From Oscillospiraceae bacterium (GTDB taxonomy: Bacteria; Bacillota; Clostridia; Lachnospirales; Lachnospiraceae), in contig JAETOO010000007.1 in assembly GCA_021771715.1 (NCBI GenBank), positions 1 to 64,000 of the forward strand: a stretch of 64,000 bases of DNA. Direction: 5' to 3'. Position 1 is the first letter of the stretch; the number at the start of each line of letters is the position of its first letter. The notes under the pieces are model-generated. The model saw nothing but the letters and a program-made list of their open reading frames with translations, was not told the origin of the DNA and ran no database searches. The position numbers and the translations under genes were made by a program. Of this stretch, positions 18,377 through 26,450 are shown one piece after another.

Positions 18377-18805
18377 ATGAACGCAGACAGAGTAGTATCT
18401 TTTGTACTCGGCGGCATGACCTTTGAATATGACGAAGAAAAAAATCAAAAAAATATCAGGAAACATGGAATCTCTTTTAAATCAGCAGCGCGTGTATTCT
18501 TCGATTATGACCGCATAGAATACTACGATGAGGAACACAGCGAACAAGAAGATCGGTACAATACGATCGGTGACACCTCAGCCGGCAACCTCAAGAGTTC
18601 CGGCCCTTCCGCCGCCAAAGCAGGGACTACAATTATCGGCAATGTCGAACCGTTCATTGGAAATGTCGGGGATATTTTATATGTCGTATACACCGAGCGA
18701 GTGCGGATAGAAGAAGGCGGATTAAAGACAGATATTACAAGGCTGATTTCCGCGCGGCTTGCCACCAATTTTGAGAGGGGGCTTTACTATGGTAAACTTG
18801 ACTGA
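18377..18805 (+). CDS. brnT: BrnT-like toxin with an internal insertion
   Basis: BrnT toxins are RelE-fold ribonucleases that stop translation and are neutralised by BrnA. Family marks seen are FEYDEEKNQKNIRKHGISF, ARVFFD, EHSEQEDRYNTIG, LYVVYTER and TRLISAR. The usual length is about 90 residues, but this one has 142. It carries a 13-residue N-terminal extension and about 30 extra residues (66-95) placed exactly between TIG and NVGDILYVVYTER. Whether the toxin still folds is unclear. GGAGGTGA lies 6 nt before ATG 18377. The stop overlaps the antitoxin gene by 17 nt. Confidence 0.75.
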   Translation: MNADRVVSFVLGGMTFEYDEEKNQKNIRKHGISFKSAARVFFDYDRIEYYDEEHSEQEDRYNTIGDTSAGNLKSSGPSAAKAGTTIIGNVEPFIGNVGDILYVVYTERVRIEEGGLKTDITRLISARLATNFERGLYYGKLD

Positions 18806-18986
18806 CATGACAATAGAAATGAAAGATGAACTCGCCTTCACGGAGGAAGAAAAGAAAGAGCTGGAAAGAGCCAGAAGCATGCCAATCACCTTCGATGCGG
18901 ACTGCCCCGAGACAACGCCGGAGATGGCAATCCGCTTCAAGAGGGTGAATCCGCCAAGAAGAGCAGCAGAAGTTCATATGGCGTAG
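18789..18986 (+). CDS. Probable antitoxin of the BrnT-like toxin
   Basis: This is a 65-residue acidic protein that overlaps the toxin gene end, a coupling typical of toxin-antitoxin pairs. The start ATG 18789 follows GAGAGGGGG by 7-8 nt. Its middle (MPITFDADCPETTPEMAIRF) resembles the short partners found with BrnT in Clostridia, not the longer classical BrnA with a ribbon-helix-helix. The toxin-first order is as in brnTA. The function is inferred from position and this similarity. Confidence 0.65.
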   Translation: MVNLTDMTIEMKDELAFTEEEKKELERARSMPITFDADCPETTPEMAIRFKRVNPPRRAAEVHMA

Positions 18987-19015
18987 CTTTTTCCGCACTT
19001 TTTGAAATTTATGTA

Positions 19016-19044
19016 TTGACACGCCCAAAAGATTGGACTAATAT
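19016..19044 (+). promoter_or_regulatory. Promoter of rpsT
   Basis: TTGACA (19016-19021), a 17-bp spacer and TAATAT (19039-19044) match a strong sigma-A promoter. Its first base is the last base of the right 29-bp direct repeat. The transcript leader is about 130 nt and contains GCGGTACCGC, which could allow S20 self-regulation. Confidence 0.8.
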
Positions 19045-19178
19045 ATATGAGTATGTTTACATTAAACGTCCGTGTCCGGTTTTAATGAAACAGCTGCAGT
19101 TGTGGCGGTACCGCTATCCGTGATGGGGCCGGCGATTGCATCCTACTTTTAATTTCAGAATGTTTGGAGGTGTACAGA

Positions 19179-19442
19179 TTGGCTAACATCAAATCCGCGA
19201 AGAAGAGAATCCTGGTAGCTAAGACCAGAAACGAGCGCAATAAGTCCGAGAAGTCTGCTGTCAAGACTGCGATCAAGAAGGTAGAGGCTGCGGTTGCTGC
19301 AAACGATAAGGCTGCTGCTGAGGCTGCATTATTGTCCGCTACTTCTATCATTGACAAGGCTGCGAAGAAAGGTGTTTATCACAAGAACAATGCAGCCAGA
19401 AAAGTATCGCGTCTGGCTAAGGCAGTCAACACCCTCGCATAA
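19179..19442 (+). CDS. rpsT: 30S ribosomal protein S20, TTG start
   Basis: S20 is a primary binding protein of the small ribosomal subunit and contacts 16S rRNA through helical bundles. The 87-residue protein is rich in Lys and Ala, with [20 protein letters not shown] and [21 protein letters not shown] start at TTG 19179, since GGAGGTG lies 6 nt upstream and the product then begins with the normal (M)ANIKSAKKR. In related bacteria rpsT sits between holA and gpr. Here a sugar operon intervenes on the holA side and the toxin cassette on the gpr side. Confidence 0.96.
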   Translation: MANIKSAKKRILVAKTRNERNKSEKSAVKTAIKKVEAAVAANDKAAAEAALLSATSIIDKAAKKGVYHKNNAARKVSRLAKAVNTLA

Positions 19443-19481
19443 GCATAGATTTCAGCGAAAAATGAGATAGAAATAGAGGAG

Positions 19482-19520
19482 GAACAGTCGATTCCGTCAT
19501 TTCGACTGTTCCTTTTTTAT
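19482..19520 (+). terminator. Terminator of rpsT
   Basis: GGAACAGTCG (19482-19491) pairs perfectly with CGACTGTTCC (19504-19513), and a T-run follows. It stands 40 nt past the rpsT stop. Between it and the next hairpin (19521-19645) nothing else is seen. Confidence 0.9.
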
Positions 19521-19645
19521 TCCCACAAGCAACAAGCCATGCTTGCATGGATATTTGGCGGTGCCATGTATGAGTCGCACACGTTTCGCAGCGTTCGAAC
19601 TGAAACGCAGAACTGCCGCGAGGGTCAAATCCTATCTCCATATTT

Positions 19646-19706
19646 TCCAAAACAAAAACAAGCCCTGCAGACTTCCTGGCTGCAGACAGCGGGAAGTCTG
19701 CAGGGC
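19646..19706 (-). terminator. Terminator of the kinase-propeller-lactonase operon
   Basis: A perfect 15-bp stem (19662-19676 with 19692-19706) is followed on the minus strand by TTGTTTTTGTTTT. It lies about 45 nt beyond the lactonase stop at 19752. Confidence 0.85.
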
Positions 19707-19751
19707 AGCGCGCCTACGCACGCTGCAGATACACCGTGGACCTAATACACC

Positions 19752-20855
19752 TTACAGGCACGACCGGTACGGAATATTCTGCGGCGCCTCGAAGCAGTCC
19801 TCGAAGCCTCTGCGGTGATGGTAATACAGCTTATCCTTGTCCTGCGGGTACACGTACTTGCCGCCGACCTGCCAGAAGAACGGGTGGAACTGATACTCGT
19901 TGCGGTCCTTCTTGAAATCGTACAGCAGCCGGATCTCCTCGCAGTCGGCCTGGAAATTGGTCCACACATCCCAGTGGATCGGAACCACGACCTTGCACCG
20001 GAGGTTCTCAGCCATGCGCAGAATATCGATGGACGTCATCTTGTCCTGCATTCCGATCGGATTCTCGCCGAAGGAGCCGAACGCCACATCAATGTCGTAA
20101 TCCTTGCCGTGCTTTGCAAAGTAGATCGAGAAATGCGAATCTCCCGAATGGTAGATGTTGCCGCCCGGGGTCTTCACCAGGTAGTTGACCGCCTTCTCGT
20201 CCATGTCGGTCGGGCAGACGCCGGTGAGCTCCTCGCGATCCGGGCCGGTGGAATCCGTCGTGACAATGCAGGTGCGGTCAAAGCTGTCCAGGCACACGAT
20301 CTCGATGTCCTTGATCTTGATGACGTCGCCCGGCTTCACGGTCACGCAGCGCTCCTTTGGAACGCCCCACTTCACCCAGGTCTCCACAGATTTCTTGGGC
20401 CCGATAAACGGCACCGGGATCTCCCTGCCGTTTTCGTCCGTCGTCGTCATGCCGCTGTGCAGGACGTGCGCCGCCCACTCTGCGGACATGTGATCCTGAT
20501 GGTAGTGGGTCGCCAGCACCGCATCCACCTGCTTGAACGCGAACGGATCGATCACAAACGGCACGTTGCGCAGGTTCGGCTGCATCGCGCGGCCGCCGCA
20601 CATATTCGCCATCTGATGGCCCACCGCCATCTTGCCGTTGCCGTGTGTGCGCTTTCCGTTGCCGCACCACAGGTCGATCGAGATATTCGCCCCGCCCGGC
20701 GTCTTGAACCAGATGCCTGTGCAGCCCAGCCACCACATAGCGACGTTGCCCGGCTGTACCACTTCATTCTCAATGTCCTCGACCAGCCACGTTCCCCACT
20801 CCGGGAAGGTGTTCATAATCCAGCTCTCTCTTGTCATTTCGCTCACTTTGCTCAT
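19752..20855 (-). CDS. ulaG: UlaG-like metal-dependent lactonase (MBL fold)
   Basis: UlaG opens the lactone ring of L-ascorbate 6-phosphate in the cytosol. The 367-residue protein begins with [22 protein letters not shown], a UlaG signature, and has the metallo-beta-lactamase metal motif [12 protein letters not shown] followed by later ligands such as HSGDSHFS and IHWD. ATG 20855 was chosen because AAGGAGA lies 9-10 nt upstream. It is the last gene of a three-gene unit with a propeller protein and an FGGY kinase. There is no ascorbate PTS here, so a different sugar-acid lactone may be the substrate. Confidence 0.88.
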   Translation of the reverse strand: MSKVSEMTRESWIMNTFPEWGTWLVEDIENEVVQPGNVAMWWLGCTGIWFKTPGGANISIDLWCGNGKRTHGNGKMAVGHQMANMCGGRAMQPNLRNVPFVIDPFAFKQVDAVLATHYHQDHMSAEWAAHVLHSGMTTTDENGREIPVPFIGPKKSVETWVKWGVPKERCVTVKPGDVIKIKDIEIVCLDSFDRTCIVTTDSTGPDREELTGVCPTDMDEKAVNYLVKTPGGNIYHSGDSHFSIYFAKHGKDYDIDVAFGSFGENPIGMQDKMTSIDILRMAENLRCKVVVPIHWDVWTNFQADCEEIRLLYDFKKDRNEYQFHPFFWQVGGKYVYPQDKDKLYYHHRRGFEDCFEAPQNIPYRSCL

Positions 20856-20882
20856 GCTCTTTCTCTCCTTTTCCATTTCTTT

Positions 20883-21920
20883 TCAAAACGTATACATCGC
20901 AATTTCATTGATCTCGCGGTTCGCCGCGATCAGCACGTCTCTTCCCTCAAACGTGTACCCGTACACATTTGCCGGGCCGCAGTCCTCGTCGAGTGTCCGG
21001 AACCGGTAGTCCTGCTTCTTTGCATCCCAGGTAAACGCCATCAGCCGTCTTGCACCCTTGCGGTATCCCAGCACCGCGGTCGGCGTCCCGTTCAGGCTGC
21101 CGCTCCAGATCGCATGGAGGAACTCTGCCCGCTCCGGATAGCGGTAGACCTCCCGGTACGCGCCCTCCACAGCCCGGTAGATCCGGATCTCATCGCCGTG
21201 AAACGGGGAAAATACCACCAGCTCCATGACGCCGTCCTGATCCAGGTCGATCATCGTCGCATCGCTGGCCGGCGTATCCAGCAGCTGTGTGACCGTCCAG
21301 CTCTCGCCCGCATGTCTCGGCGGCCAGCACCGGAACACACCCTCGGCGCTGCACACAAGGGAGGACACCTCGCCGTGCTCCACGACCCTGTAGTAGCCGT
21401 GATTCTTCAGCATACCGCTCCTCAAAACCTCCAGCTCGAGCTGGTGCTCGTCATCGTACGCGGACAGATCCGCCGGGAGCTTTGCCACATAAATCTTTCC
21501 GGGATGGTTCCAGTCCTCCTTGTACTCATGGTCAGACTTTAAGGTGCACGCGATCAGGTAGTTCTCCCCGCCGCTCGTCAGGATGTCGAAGCGGTGCACA
21601 AACGGCAGCTTCACCAGTGTCCGGATCTCCCAGCGCCCCGCGCCGTCCGGCGTCGCGATCACGATTCTGGCCTCCTTCGAGTCGTTCGGCGAGTAGAACT
21701 TCTGCGTCGCCAAAAACTGCCCGTCCGTCCCCGGGACCTGCACCATCGTCATGACTCCTCCCGGTCCGTCCCACACGGTCGCCTTCTCATTTCCTGCCGC
21801 GTCGAACAGGATGCACCGGTCCGTCTTCTCCGCCGCCACCAGGATGTGCGGCGCGCCCTGGTACTGCAGGGGTGCGATCGAATAACATTTCTCCAGATTT
21901 GCGAGTACTCTCTTCTCCAT
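20883..21920 (-). CDS. Putative beta-propeller (FG-GAP-like) protein
   Basis: I do not recognise a named family with certainty. The 345-residue protein has no signal peptide. It shows repeated blade-like stretches ending in short hydrophobic strands (HILVAAEK, YLIACTLK, GVMELVVFSPF, PTAVLGYRKG, DVLIAANRE) with one clear Asp-rich calcium-loop-like motif, DLDQDGVMEL. This pattern suits an FG-GAP or VCBS-type beta-propeller. It lies between a sugar kinase (18 nt) and a lactonase (27 nt), so it probably works on the same compound, as a sugar-binding or lactone-processing partner. Function unknown. Confidence 0.7.
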   Translation of the reverse strand: MEKRVLANLEKCYSIAPLQYQGAPHILVAAEKTDRCILFDAAGNEKATVWDGPGGVMTMVQVPGTDGQFLATQKFYSPNDSKEARIVIATPDGAGRWEIRTLVKLPFVHRFDILTSGGENYLIACTLKSDHEYKEDWNHPGKIYVAKLPADLSAYDDEHQLELEVLRSGMLKNHGYYRVVEHGEVSSLVCSAEGVFRCWPPRHAGESWTVTQLLDTPASDATMIDLDQDGVMELVVFSPFHGDEIRIYRAVEGAYREVYRYPERAEFLHAIWSGSLNGTPTAVLGYRKGARRLMAFTWDAKKQDYRFRTLDEDCGPANVYGYTFEGRDVLIAANREINEIAMYTF

Positions 21921-21938
21921 AGCCTTCTTCCTCCATAC

Positions 21939-23408
21939 CTACGTCGTTTCCCACACGTTTCTGTACAAGCGGTTCATCTGCGCCCTGCACGCTCTGTACT
22001 GCAGGACATCCTGCTCTCGCGGAACATACACCTTACAGTCATCGTTCGCGCCGATGACGTGAAACGCTTCCTCAGCTGATTCATAGACGCCCAGCGCGGT
22101 GGCCGCGATCATGAGTGCCCCGCGCGCGGTCGCATCCGCCTTTCCTCTGCGGATGATCCTGGTCCCGTACACGCTGCTCTGGATCTCATTGAACGGCTCA
22201 CTGTTCGTGAGGCCGCCGTTTACATAGATGTCCGAGATTTCCAGATACTTTCTCATCGTGTCGATCCCGTTTCCGATCTCATAGCAGATCCCCTCGAGCA
22301 GGCTCCGCAGCATATCCGCCTTCGTCGTCGCCAGCGTCACATTTGCGAAAATCCCCTTCGCCATATTGTTCCAGTCCGGCGTCGACCGCCCCTGGAAATA
22401 CGGGACGCAGAGGCAGCCGTTGGAGCCGATCGGCGTGGCCGCCACAGCCTCATTGAGTTCCTGGTAGGAACAATCCCCGTAGAACTCTCTGCGGAACCAG
22501 TCAAACGCCGAGCAGCACGTCAGCACGCTGGATTCAAGTATGTACTGGCCCTTCACAGAAGAGAAATTGCAGATGACATCCTGCTCCAGATTCTTCGGAA
22601 CCTCGTTCGCGGCCGTCACCAGAAATCCTCCTGTCCCGGCGGTGACGGACAGAACGCCCTCCTTCACGACGCCCTGTCCGATCGCCCCGCACTGCTGGTC
22701 CCCGCCGGCCGTGATGACCGGAATCCCCGCCGGACAGCCGGTCAGCCCGGAAAATTCCTCCGTGATCGTGCCGCACACACTCCCGGGCTCCACCAGCTCA
22801 CACAGCTTCTCCTTGTCCACGCGAAAGAGGCCCAGAAGCTCCTCGTCCCACTCATGTGTGTAGAGGTTCATCAGGAGAGAACGGCTCCCGTACGTGTAGT
22901 CGGTGCATACTCTGCCGGTCATCAGATAGTTCAGATAGTCCGGGATCACCATAAATTTGCTCGTCTTACGGTACAGCTCCGGCCGCTGCTCCCGGATCCA
23001 CGTCATCTTGCTCGCGGAAAACACCGGATTCACCCTTGAGCCGCACAGAGAAAAAATCTTCTCATTTTTTGCGTTCAGCGCCTCACAGATGGCGTTCGTC
23101 CGCTTGTCCTGCCACATAATCGCATTGCACAGCGGGCGCATGGAGCGATCCACCGGGATGACCGACGATCTCTGCGCCGTCATCGTCACCGCGTCGATCG
23201 CCCACGCCCGCTCTCTCGCCTCGGCTGACAGCTCCTTCACAATGTCGTACAGTGCGTGTTCCCAGTCAGAAGGATTCTGCTCGACACAGCCATGTTCCAT
23301 GTAGGAAACCTTATAAAAATGCTGTTTTCTGGTCAGCTCCTCCCCCGCATGGGTCAGCAGCACCCCCCGCATACTCGAGGTGCCCACATCCAATACCAGA
23401 ATATTCAT
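21939..23408 (-). CDS. FGGY-family carbohydrate kinase
   Basis: This enzyme phosphorylates a sugar with ATP in the cytosol. The 489-residue protein has the FGGY layout: N-terminal LDVGTSSMRGVLL phosphate loop, TMTAQRSSVIPVD, IMWQDKRT and the second-domain motifs ITAGGDQQCGAIGQG and VTAGTGGFLV, and YVNGGLTNSEPFNEIQ near the end. The exact sugar cannot be told from these. With the UlaG-like lactonase downstream, a sugar acid or ketose derived from one is plausible. It is the first gene of the unit. The upstream gap of 310 bp holds the holA terminator and a small palindrome. Confidence 0.85.
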   Translation of the reverse strand: MNILVLDVGTSSMRGVLLTHAGEELTRKQHFYKVSYMEHGCVEQNPSDWEHALYDIVKELSAEARERAWAIDAVTMTAQRSSVIPVDRSMRPLCNAIMWQDKRTNAICEALNAKNEKIFSLCGSRVNPVFSASKMTWIREQRPELYRKTSKFMVIPDYLNYLMTGRVCTDYTYGSRSLLMNLYTHEWDEELLGLFRVDKEKLCELVEPGSVCGTITEEFSGLTGCPAGIPVITAGGDQQCGAIGQGVVKEGVLSVTAGTGGFLVTAANEVPKNLEQDVICNFSSVKGQYILESSVLTCCSAFDWFRREFYGDCSYQELNEAVAATPIGSNGCLCVPYFQGRSTPDWNNMAKGIFANVTLATTKADMLRSLLEGICYEIGNGIDTMRKYLEISDIYVNGGLTNSEPFNEIQSSVYGTRIIRRGKADATARGALMIAATALGVYESAEEAFHVIGANDDCKVYVPREQDVLQYRACRAQMNRLYRNVWETT

Positions 23409-23523
23409 AGGTCAGATTTCCCCTTTCCTCTCCGCTCAGAGCGGTCGCCGGAGCGCCTTTCTCTGTGATTGTATCCTAACATATTCCAATTTCGCTTTCA
23501 ACATTTTCTCGGGGGCAACGCGC

Positions 23524-23573
23524 AAAAGCAGGGCTTCCTCCTGCGACTCTCTCGTCGCGGGACAAAGCCCTGC
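23524..23573 (-). terminator. Terminator of holA
   Basis: GCAGGGCTT (23528-23536) pairs with AAGCCCTGC (23565-23573), with a further inner stem (CCTGCGAC with GTCGCGGG). TTTT follows on the minus strand. It lies between holA and the FGGY kinase gene. Confidence 0.75.
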
Positions 23574-23648
23574 CGTTTCTTCCTTATATATTGTGTCTGT
23601 TCGCTCAGTCATGGCGAACCTGTCCATATCTCGCGTTTCTCACCCCGT

Positions 23649-23707
23649 TACTGTTCACAGACCTGCCAGCCACGAACAATCACACGCCTCGCAATGCGTG
23701 AACAGTA
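23649..23707. repeat. 59-bp palindromic repeat, copy A
   Basis: The ends TACTGTTCAC and GTGAACAGTA are a perfect 10-bp inverted repeat. The sequence matches a decayed copy at 31061-31118 at about three of four bases. It lies just beyond the holA stop. Confidence 0.6.
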
Positions 23708-23718
23708 CCTCAACCGCT

Positions 23719-24699
23719 CTACGCCGCGCTGTACTTGACGATCAGCAGCTCCACCGCGAGCCGGTCTCCCAGCCTCCCCGTCTTCACGGCGGTCTCCATC
23801 TCGACGCAGTCCTCCACTGCCTCCCGCAGCCGCTCCTTCGAAAACCGCGCGGCCTGCGCGAGGCTCCGCTTTGCGACGAACGGGGCCACCCCCGCCCGCG
23901 ACGCGATCGTCCCGCCGTCGAAGCCCTGCTCCTTCAAATCCTTGATCTGGTACATCTGGTTGAACTGGCGCGCGATCAAAAACAAAATCCGCATCGGCGG
24001 CTCCTTCAACGAGAGCAGGTCATAGTACAGGTCGAGCGCCTGCCTCTGCTTCCGCTCCGCCACCGCCCGGATCATGTCGAAAATCTTGTTCTCCGTCGTC
24101 TCCGTGCAGACCGCCTCGACGTCCGCAGCCCCGATCGCCCCCTGCTCCGCCGTGTAGCAGAGCAGCTTCTCGAGCTCATTCGCGATATTCTCCATATCGT
24201 CGCCGACCTTCTCGAGAAACAGATTCAGCGCGTCCTGCGTGATGTTTTTCCGCTCCTTCTTCAGCGTCCCCAGCACCCAGGCCGTCAGCGTCCGCGCGTC
24301 CTGCCGCCCGAGCTCGACGATGCGCCCCAGCGATTTCACCGCCTTGTAGAGCTTGCCGCGCTTGTCCACCTCGCTCTCGACAAACACCACAAACGTCTCC
24401 TTTGGCATCGTCGGCAGATACTCCGCGAGCTCCGGGCACGCGTTTTTGAAAAATCCGCTGTCCTCGATCAGGATCAGCCTGCGCTCCGCAAAGAACGGCA
24501 TCGTCTCCGCGCGGTCGATCACCTGCCGCACGTCGATCCCCTTCCCGGCGAAGGAGGTGAAATTCATCAGGTCGTCCTCTCCGACCAGCGCGTCCTTCAG
24601 CCGCTTCTTATACCGGTTTTTCAGATAGGCCTCTTCCCCCGTCAGCAGATACACCTGCTTGAACACGCCGGATTTGAGGTCCGCGTTCAGATTCTTCAT
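23719..24699 (-). CDS. holA: DNA polymerase III delta subunit
   Basis: HolA is the clamp-loader subunit that opens the beta clamp during DNA replication. The 326-residue protein has the family pattern: YLLTGEEAYLKNRYKKRL at the N-terminus, the PFFAERRLILIEDSGFF strand, and the C-terminal collar region with MRILFLIARQFNQMYQIKDL. ATG 24699 was chosen because GGGAG and AGGG lie shortly upstream. The longer frame to 24768 has no support. In relatives holA neighbours rpsT. Here they are about 4.3 kb apart. Confidence 0.93.
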   Translation of the reverse strand: MKNLNADLKSGVFKQVYLLTGEEAYLKNRYKKRLKDALVGEDDLMNFTSFAGKGIDVRQVIDRAETMPFFAERRLILIEDSGFFKNACPELAEYLPTMPKETFVVFVESEVDKRGKLYKAVKSLGRIVELGRQDARTLTAWVLGTLKKERKNITQDALNLFLEKVGDDMENIANELEKLLCYTAEQGAIGAADVEAVCTETTENKIFDMIRAVAERKQRQALDLYYDLLSLKEPPMRILFLIARQFNQMYQIKDLKEQGFDGGTIASRAGVAPFVAKRSLAQAARFSKERLREAVEDCVEMETAVKTGRLGDRLAVELLIVKYSAA

Positions 24700-24782
24700 C
24701 GCACCCTGCTCCCATTCCAAACGATTACGTTCTACGCTATCATACCATCCGCTCCCCTTTGAATGCAAGCTCTATTTTCCGG

Positions 24783-26402
24783 TCATACTCCGCACTGCGC
24801 GAGCACACTTTCTGCCCTCCCGCACCGTGCATTCGCTGTGCGCCGGTCATACTCCGCGATTGCCTCCCGCATCAGCTGGGCGTCCATCGGCGCGGCGATC
24901 GCCCGGCCGCCGATCTGCTGGTACTTCTCACTGCCGCGGCCGAGCAGCAGGATCAGCGTCCGCTCCTCCCCCGCAGCCGCCAACGAGATGGCTGTGTCGA
25001 CCGCCGCCCTGCGGTCTGTGACCGAGCGGCACGTGCAGCCCGTCATCTCCACGTAGCTCCGGATCTCCTGCTGAATCTTCTCCGGGCACTCCGTTCCCGG
25101 GTCGTCCGAGGTGATCACCACCCCGTCGGAAAACAGCCCGGCGATGATTCCCAGCTCCCTGCGCCGGTTCAGCGCCTTGCCGCCCGGACAGCCGAACACG
25201 GTCAGGATCCTGCGGTACGGCGCGTACTCCTGAAACGCCGCATCGAACAGTTTCTCAAAGCTCAGCCTGTTGTGCGCGAAATCCACAATCCCGCAGAGCT
25301 TGCCGTCCGCGCTGCAGAAGGTCTCCATCCTGCCCGGCACCCTCGTCTCGCGCAGCGCCCGCTGCATATACTCCACCGGAACGCCGTACACATACCCCGC
25401 GGCGATGGCAGCCGCCGCATTCTCGATGTTGAAGCTCCCCTGCATCCCCAGCGTAAATTGCTCGGAGAACCGGTCGCAGGTCACGCAGAAGGAGACCTGT
25501 CCCCCTTCGATCCGCACTCTGCTCACGCGCAGGTCCGCCTCCGGATGCCGCCCGAAGGTCACGATCCGCTCCGCCTTGCGCGCGGCCTTCACGATGCGCC
25601 CTGCATAGTCGGAGTCGAGGTTGACGCACGCCGTCCGCACCTGGCGGAACATCGAGAGCTTCGCGCTGAAATAATCCTCAAAATCCACATGCTCCTTCGG
25701 GCTGATGTGATCCTCCGATATATTCAGGAAAACGCCGACCTCGAACTGCAGCTCCCGCACCCGCTTGTACTTGAGCGCCTGGCTCGAGACCTCCATCGTC
25801 ATGTAGCGCACTCCACAGCGGTCCGCGTTCGCGATCAGCTCGTGCAGCGTCGGGGCCTCCGGCGTCGTCATCACCGCCTCGTACCGCGACGTCCCGTCAT
25901 AATTTTCGACCGTGGACACCAGCCCGGTCTCCGGCTGCCCCAGCGATTGCTCCCAGCCGTCGAGCATCGCCTTCAGATACCACGCCGTCGTCGTCTTCCC
26001 CTTCGTACCCGTGATGCCGGTCAGAATCGGGGCTCCCGGCCGATACCCGAAAAAGAACGCGGATGACGCCGCCATCGCCCTGCGGATGTCCGTCACAATA
26101 AGCGCCGTCACCGGTGCTCCTTCGCTCCCGGCCGCAGCGTCCGCGAACCGGTTTTCGCTGATATAGCAGATGGCCCCGCGCCTGACTGCCTCCTGCAGAT
26201 ACTCCGCTCGAAATGCCTGACCCTTGCAGATAAACACGGTTCCCGCCACCACAGACCTCGAATCACACGTCAGCCAGCGAAGCGCTCCCGAAAGCGGCGC
26301 CTTGCCGTCCTCCCCGGCCTCCAGCCGTTTTCCGCCGATCCATACCTCTCCAAGCAGCCCCTTTTGCCGCAATACTTCCACCAAAGCTCCTATCGTTTTC
26401 AT
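24783..26402 (-). CDS. MurE-like Mur ligase with an atypical specificity motif
   Basis: MurE enzymes add the third amino acid to UDP-MurNAc-Ala-Glu in the cytosol, building cell-wall precursors. The 539-residue protein has the ATP loop GITGTKGKTTTAWY (about 129-142), MEVSSQAL, NISEDHIS and the C-terminal domain with GCPGGKALNRRRELG. The motif that reads the incoming amino acid is DDPG (433-436), where diaminopimelate enzymes have DNPR. The usual DYAHTPDSLE is DFAHNRLSFE. It may be a MurE paralogue using another amino acid or substrate. The VanY-like gene just upstream fits a wall role. Confidence 0.85.
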   Translation of the reverse strand: MKTIGALVEVLRQKGLLGEVWIGGKRLEAGEDGKAPLSGALRWLTCDSRSVVAGTVFICKGQAFRAEYLQEAVRRGAICYISENRFADAAAGSEGAPVTALIVTDIRRAMAASSAFFFGYRPGAPILTGITGTKGKTTTAWYLKAMLDGWEQSLGQPETGLVSTVENYDGTSRYEAVMTTPEAPTLHELIANADRCGVRYMTMEVSSQALKYKRVRELQFEVGVFLNISEDHISPKEHVDFEDYFSAKLSMFRQVRTACVNLDSDYAGRIVKAARKAERIVTFGRHPEADLRVSRVRIEGGQVSFCVTCDRFSEQFTLGMQGSFNIENAAAAIAAGYVYGVPVEYMQRALRETRVPGRMETFCSADGKLCGIVDFAHNRLSFEKLFDAAFQEYAPYRRILTVFGCPGGKALNRRRELGIIAGLFSDGVVITSDDPGTECPEKIQQEIRSYVEMTGCTCRSVTDRRAAVDTAISLAAAGEERTLILLLGRGSEKYQQIGGRAIAAPMDAQLMREAIAEYDRRTANARCGRAESVLAQCGV

Positions 26403-26450
26403 ACCCTTCTCCTGCCTGTTTTCTGTCTCTTCTCCTGTCCCGCCAACCGG

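Larger units (their letters stand above)
18187..19016. mobile_element. Toxin-antitoxin cassette between 29-bp direct repeats
   Basis: The same 29 bases, beginning TTTTTCCGCAC and ending AAATTTATGTAT, occur at 18187-18215 and 18988-19016. Between them are the BrnT-like toxin and its antitoxin, about 770 bp, clearly richer in A and T than the flanking gpr and rpsT genes. The right copy runs into the rpsT promoter. The simplest reading is insertion of the module with duplication of its target. No transposase or integrase is present. Confidence 0.7.

Noticed and set aside
24759-26066. 435-residue frame opposite the MurE-like gene
   Set aside because: It is a shadow frame of a clearly recognised minus-strand gene, with biased composition.
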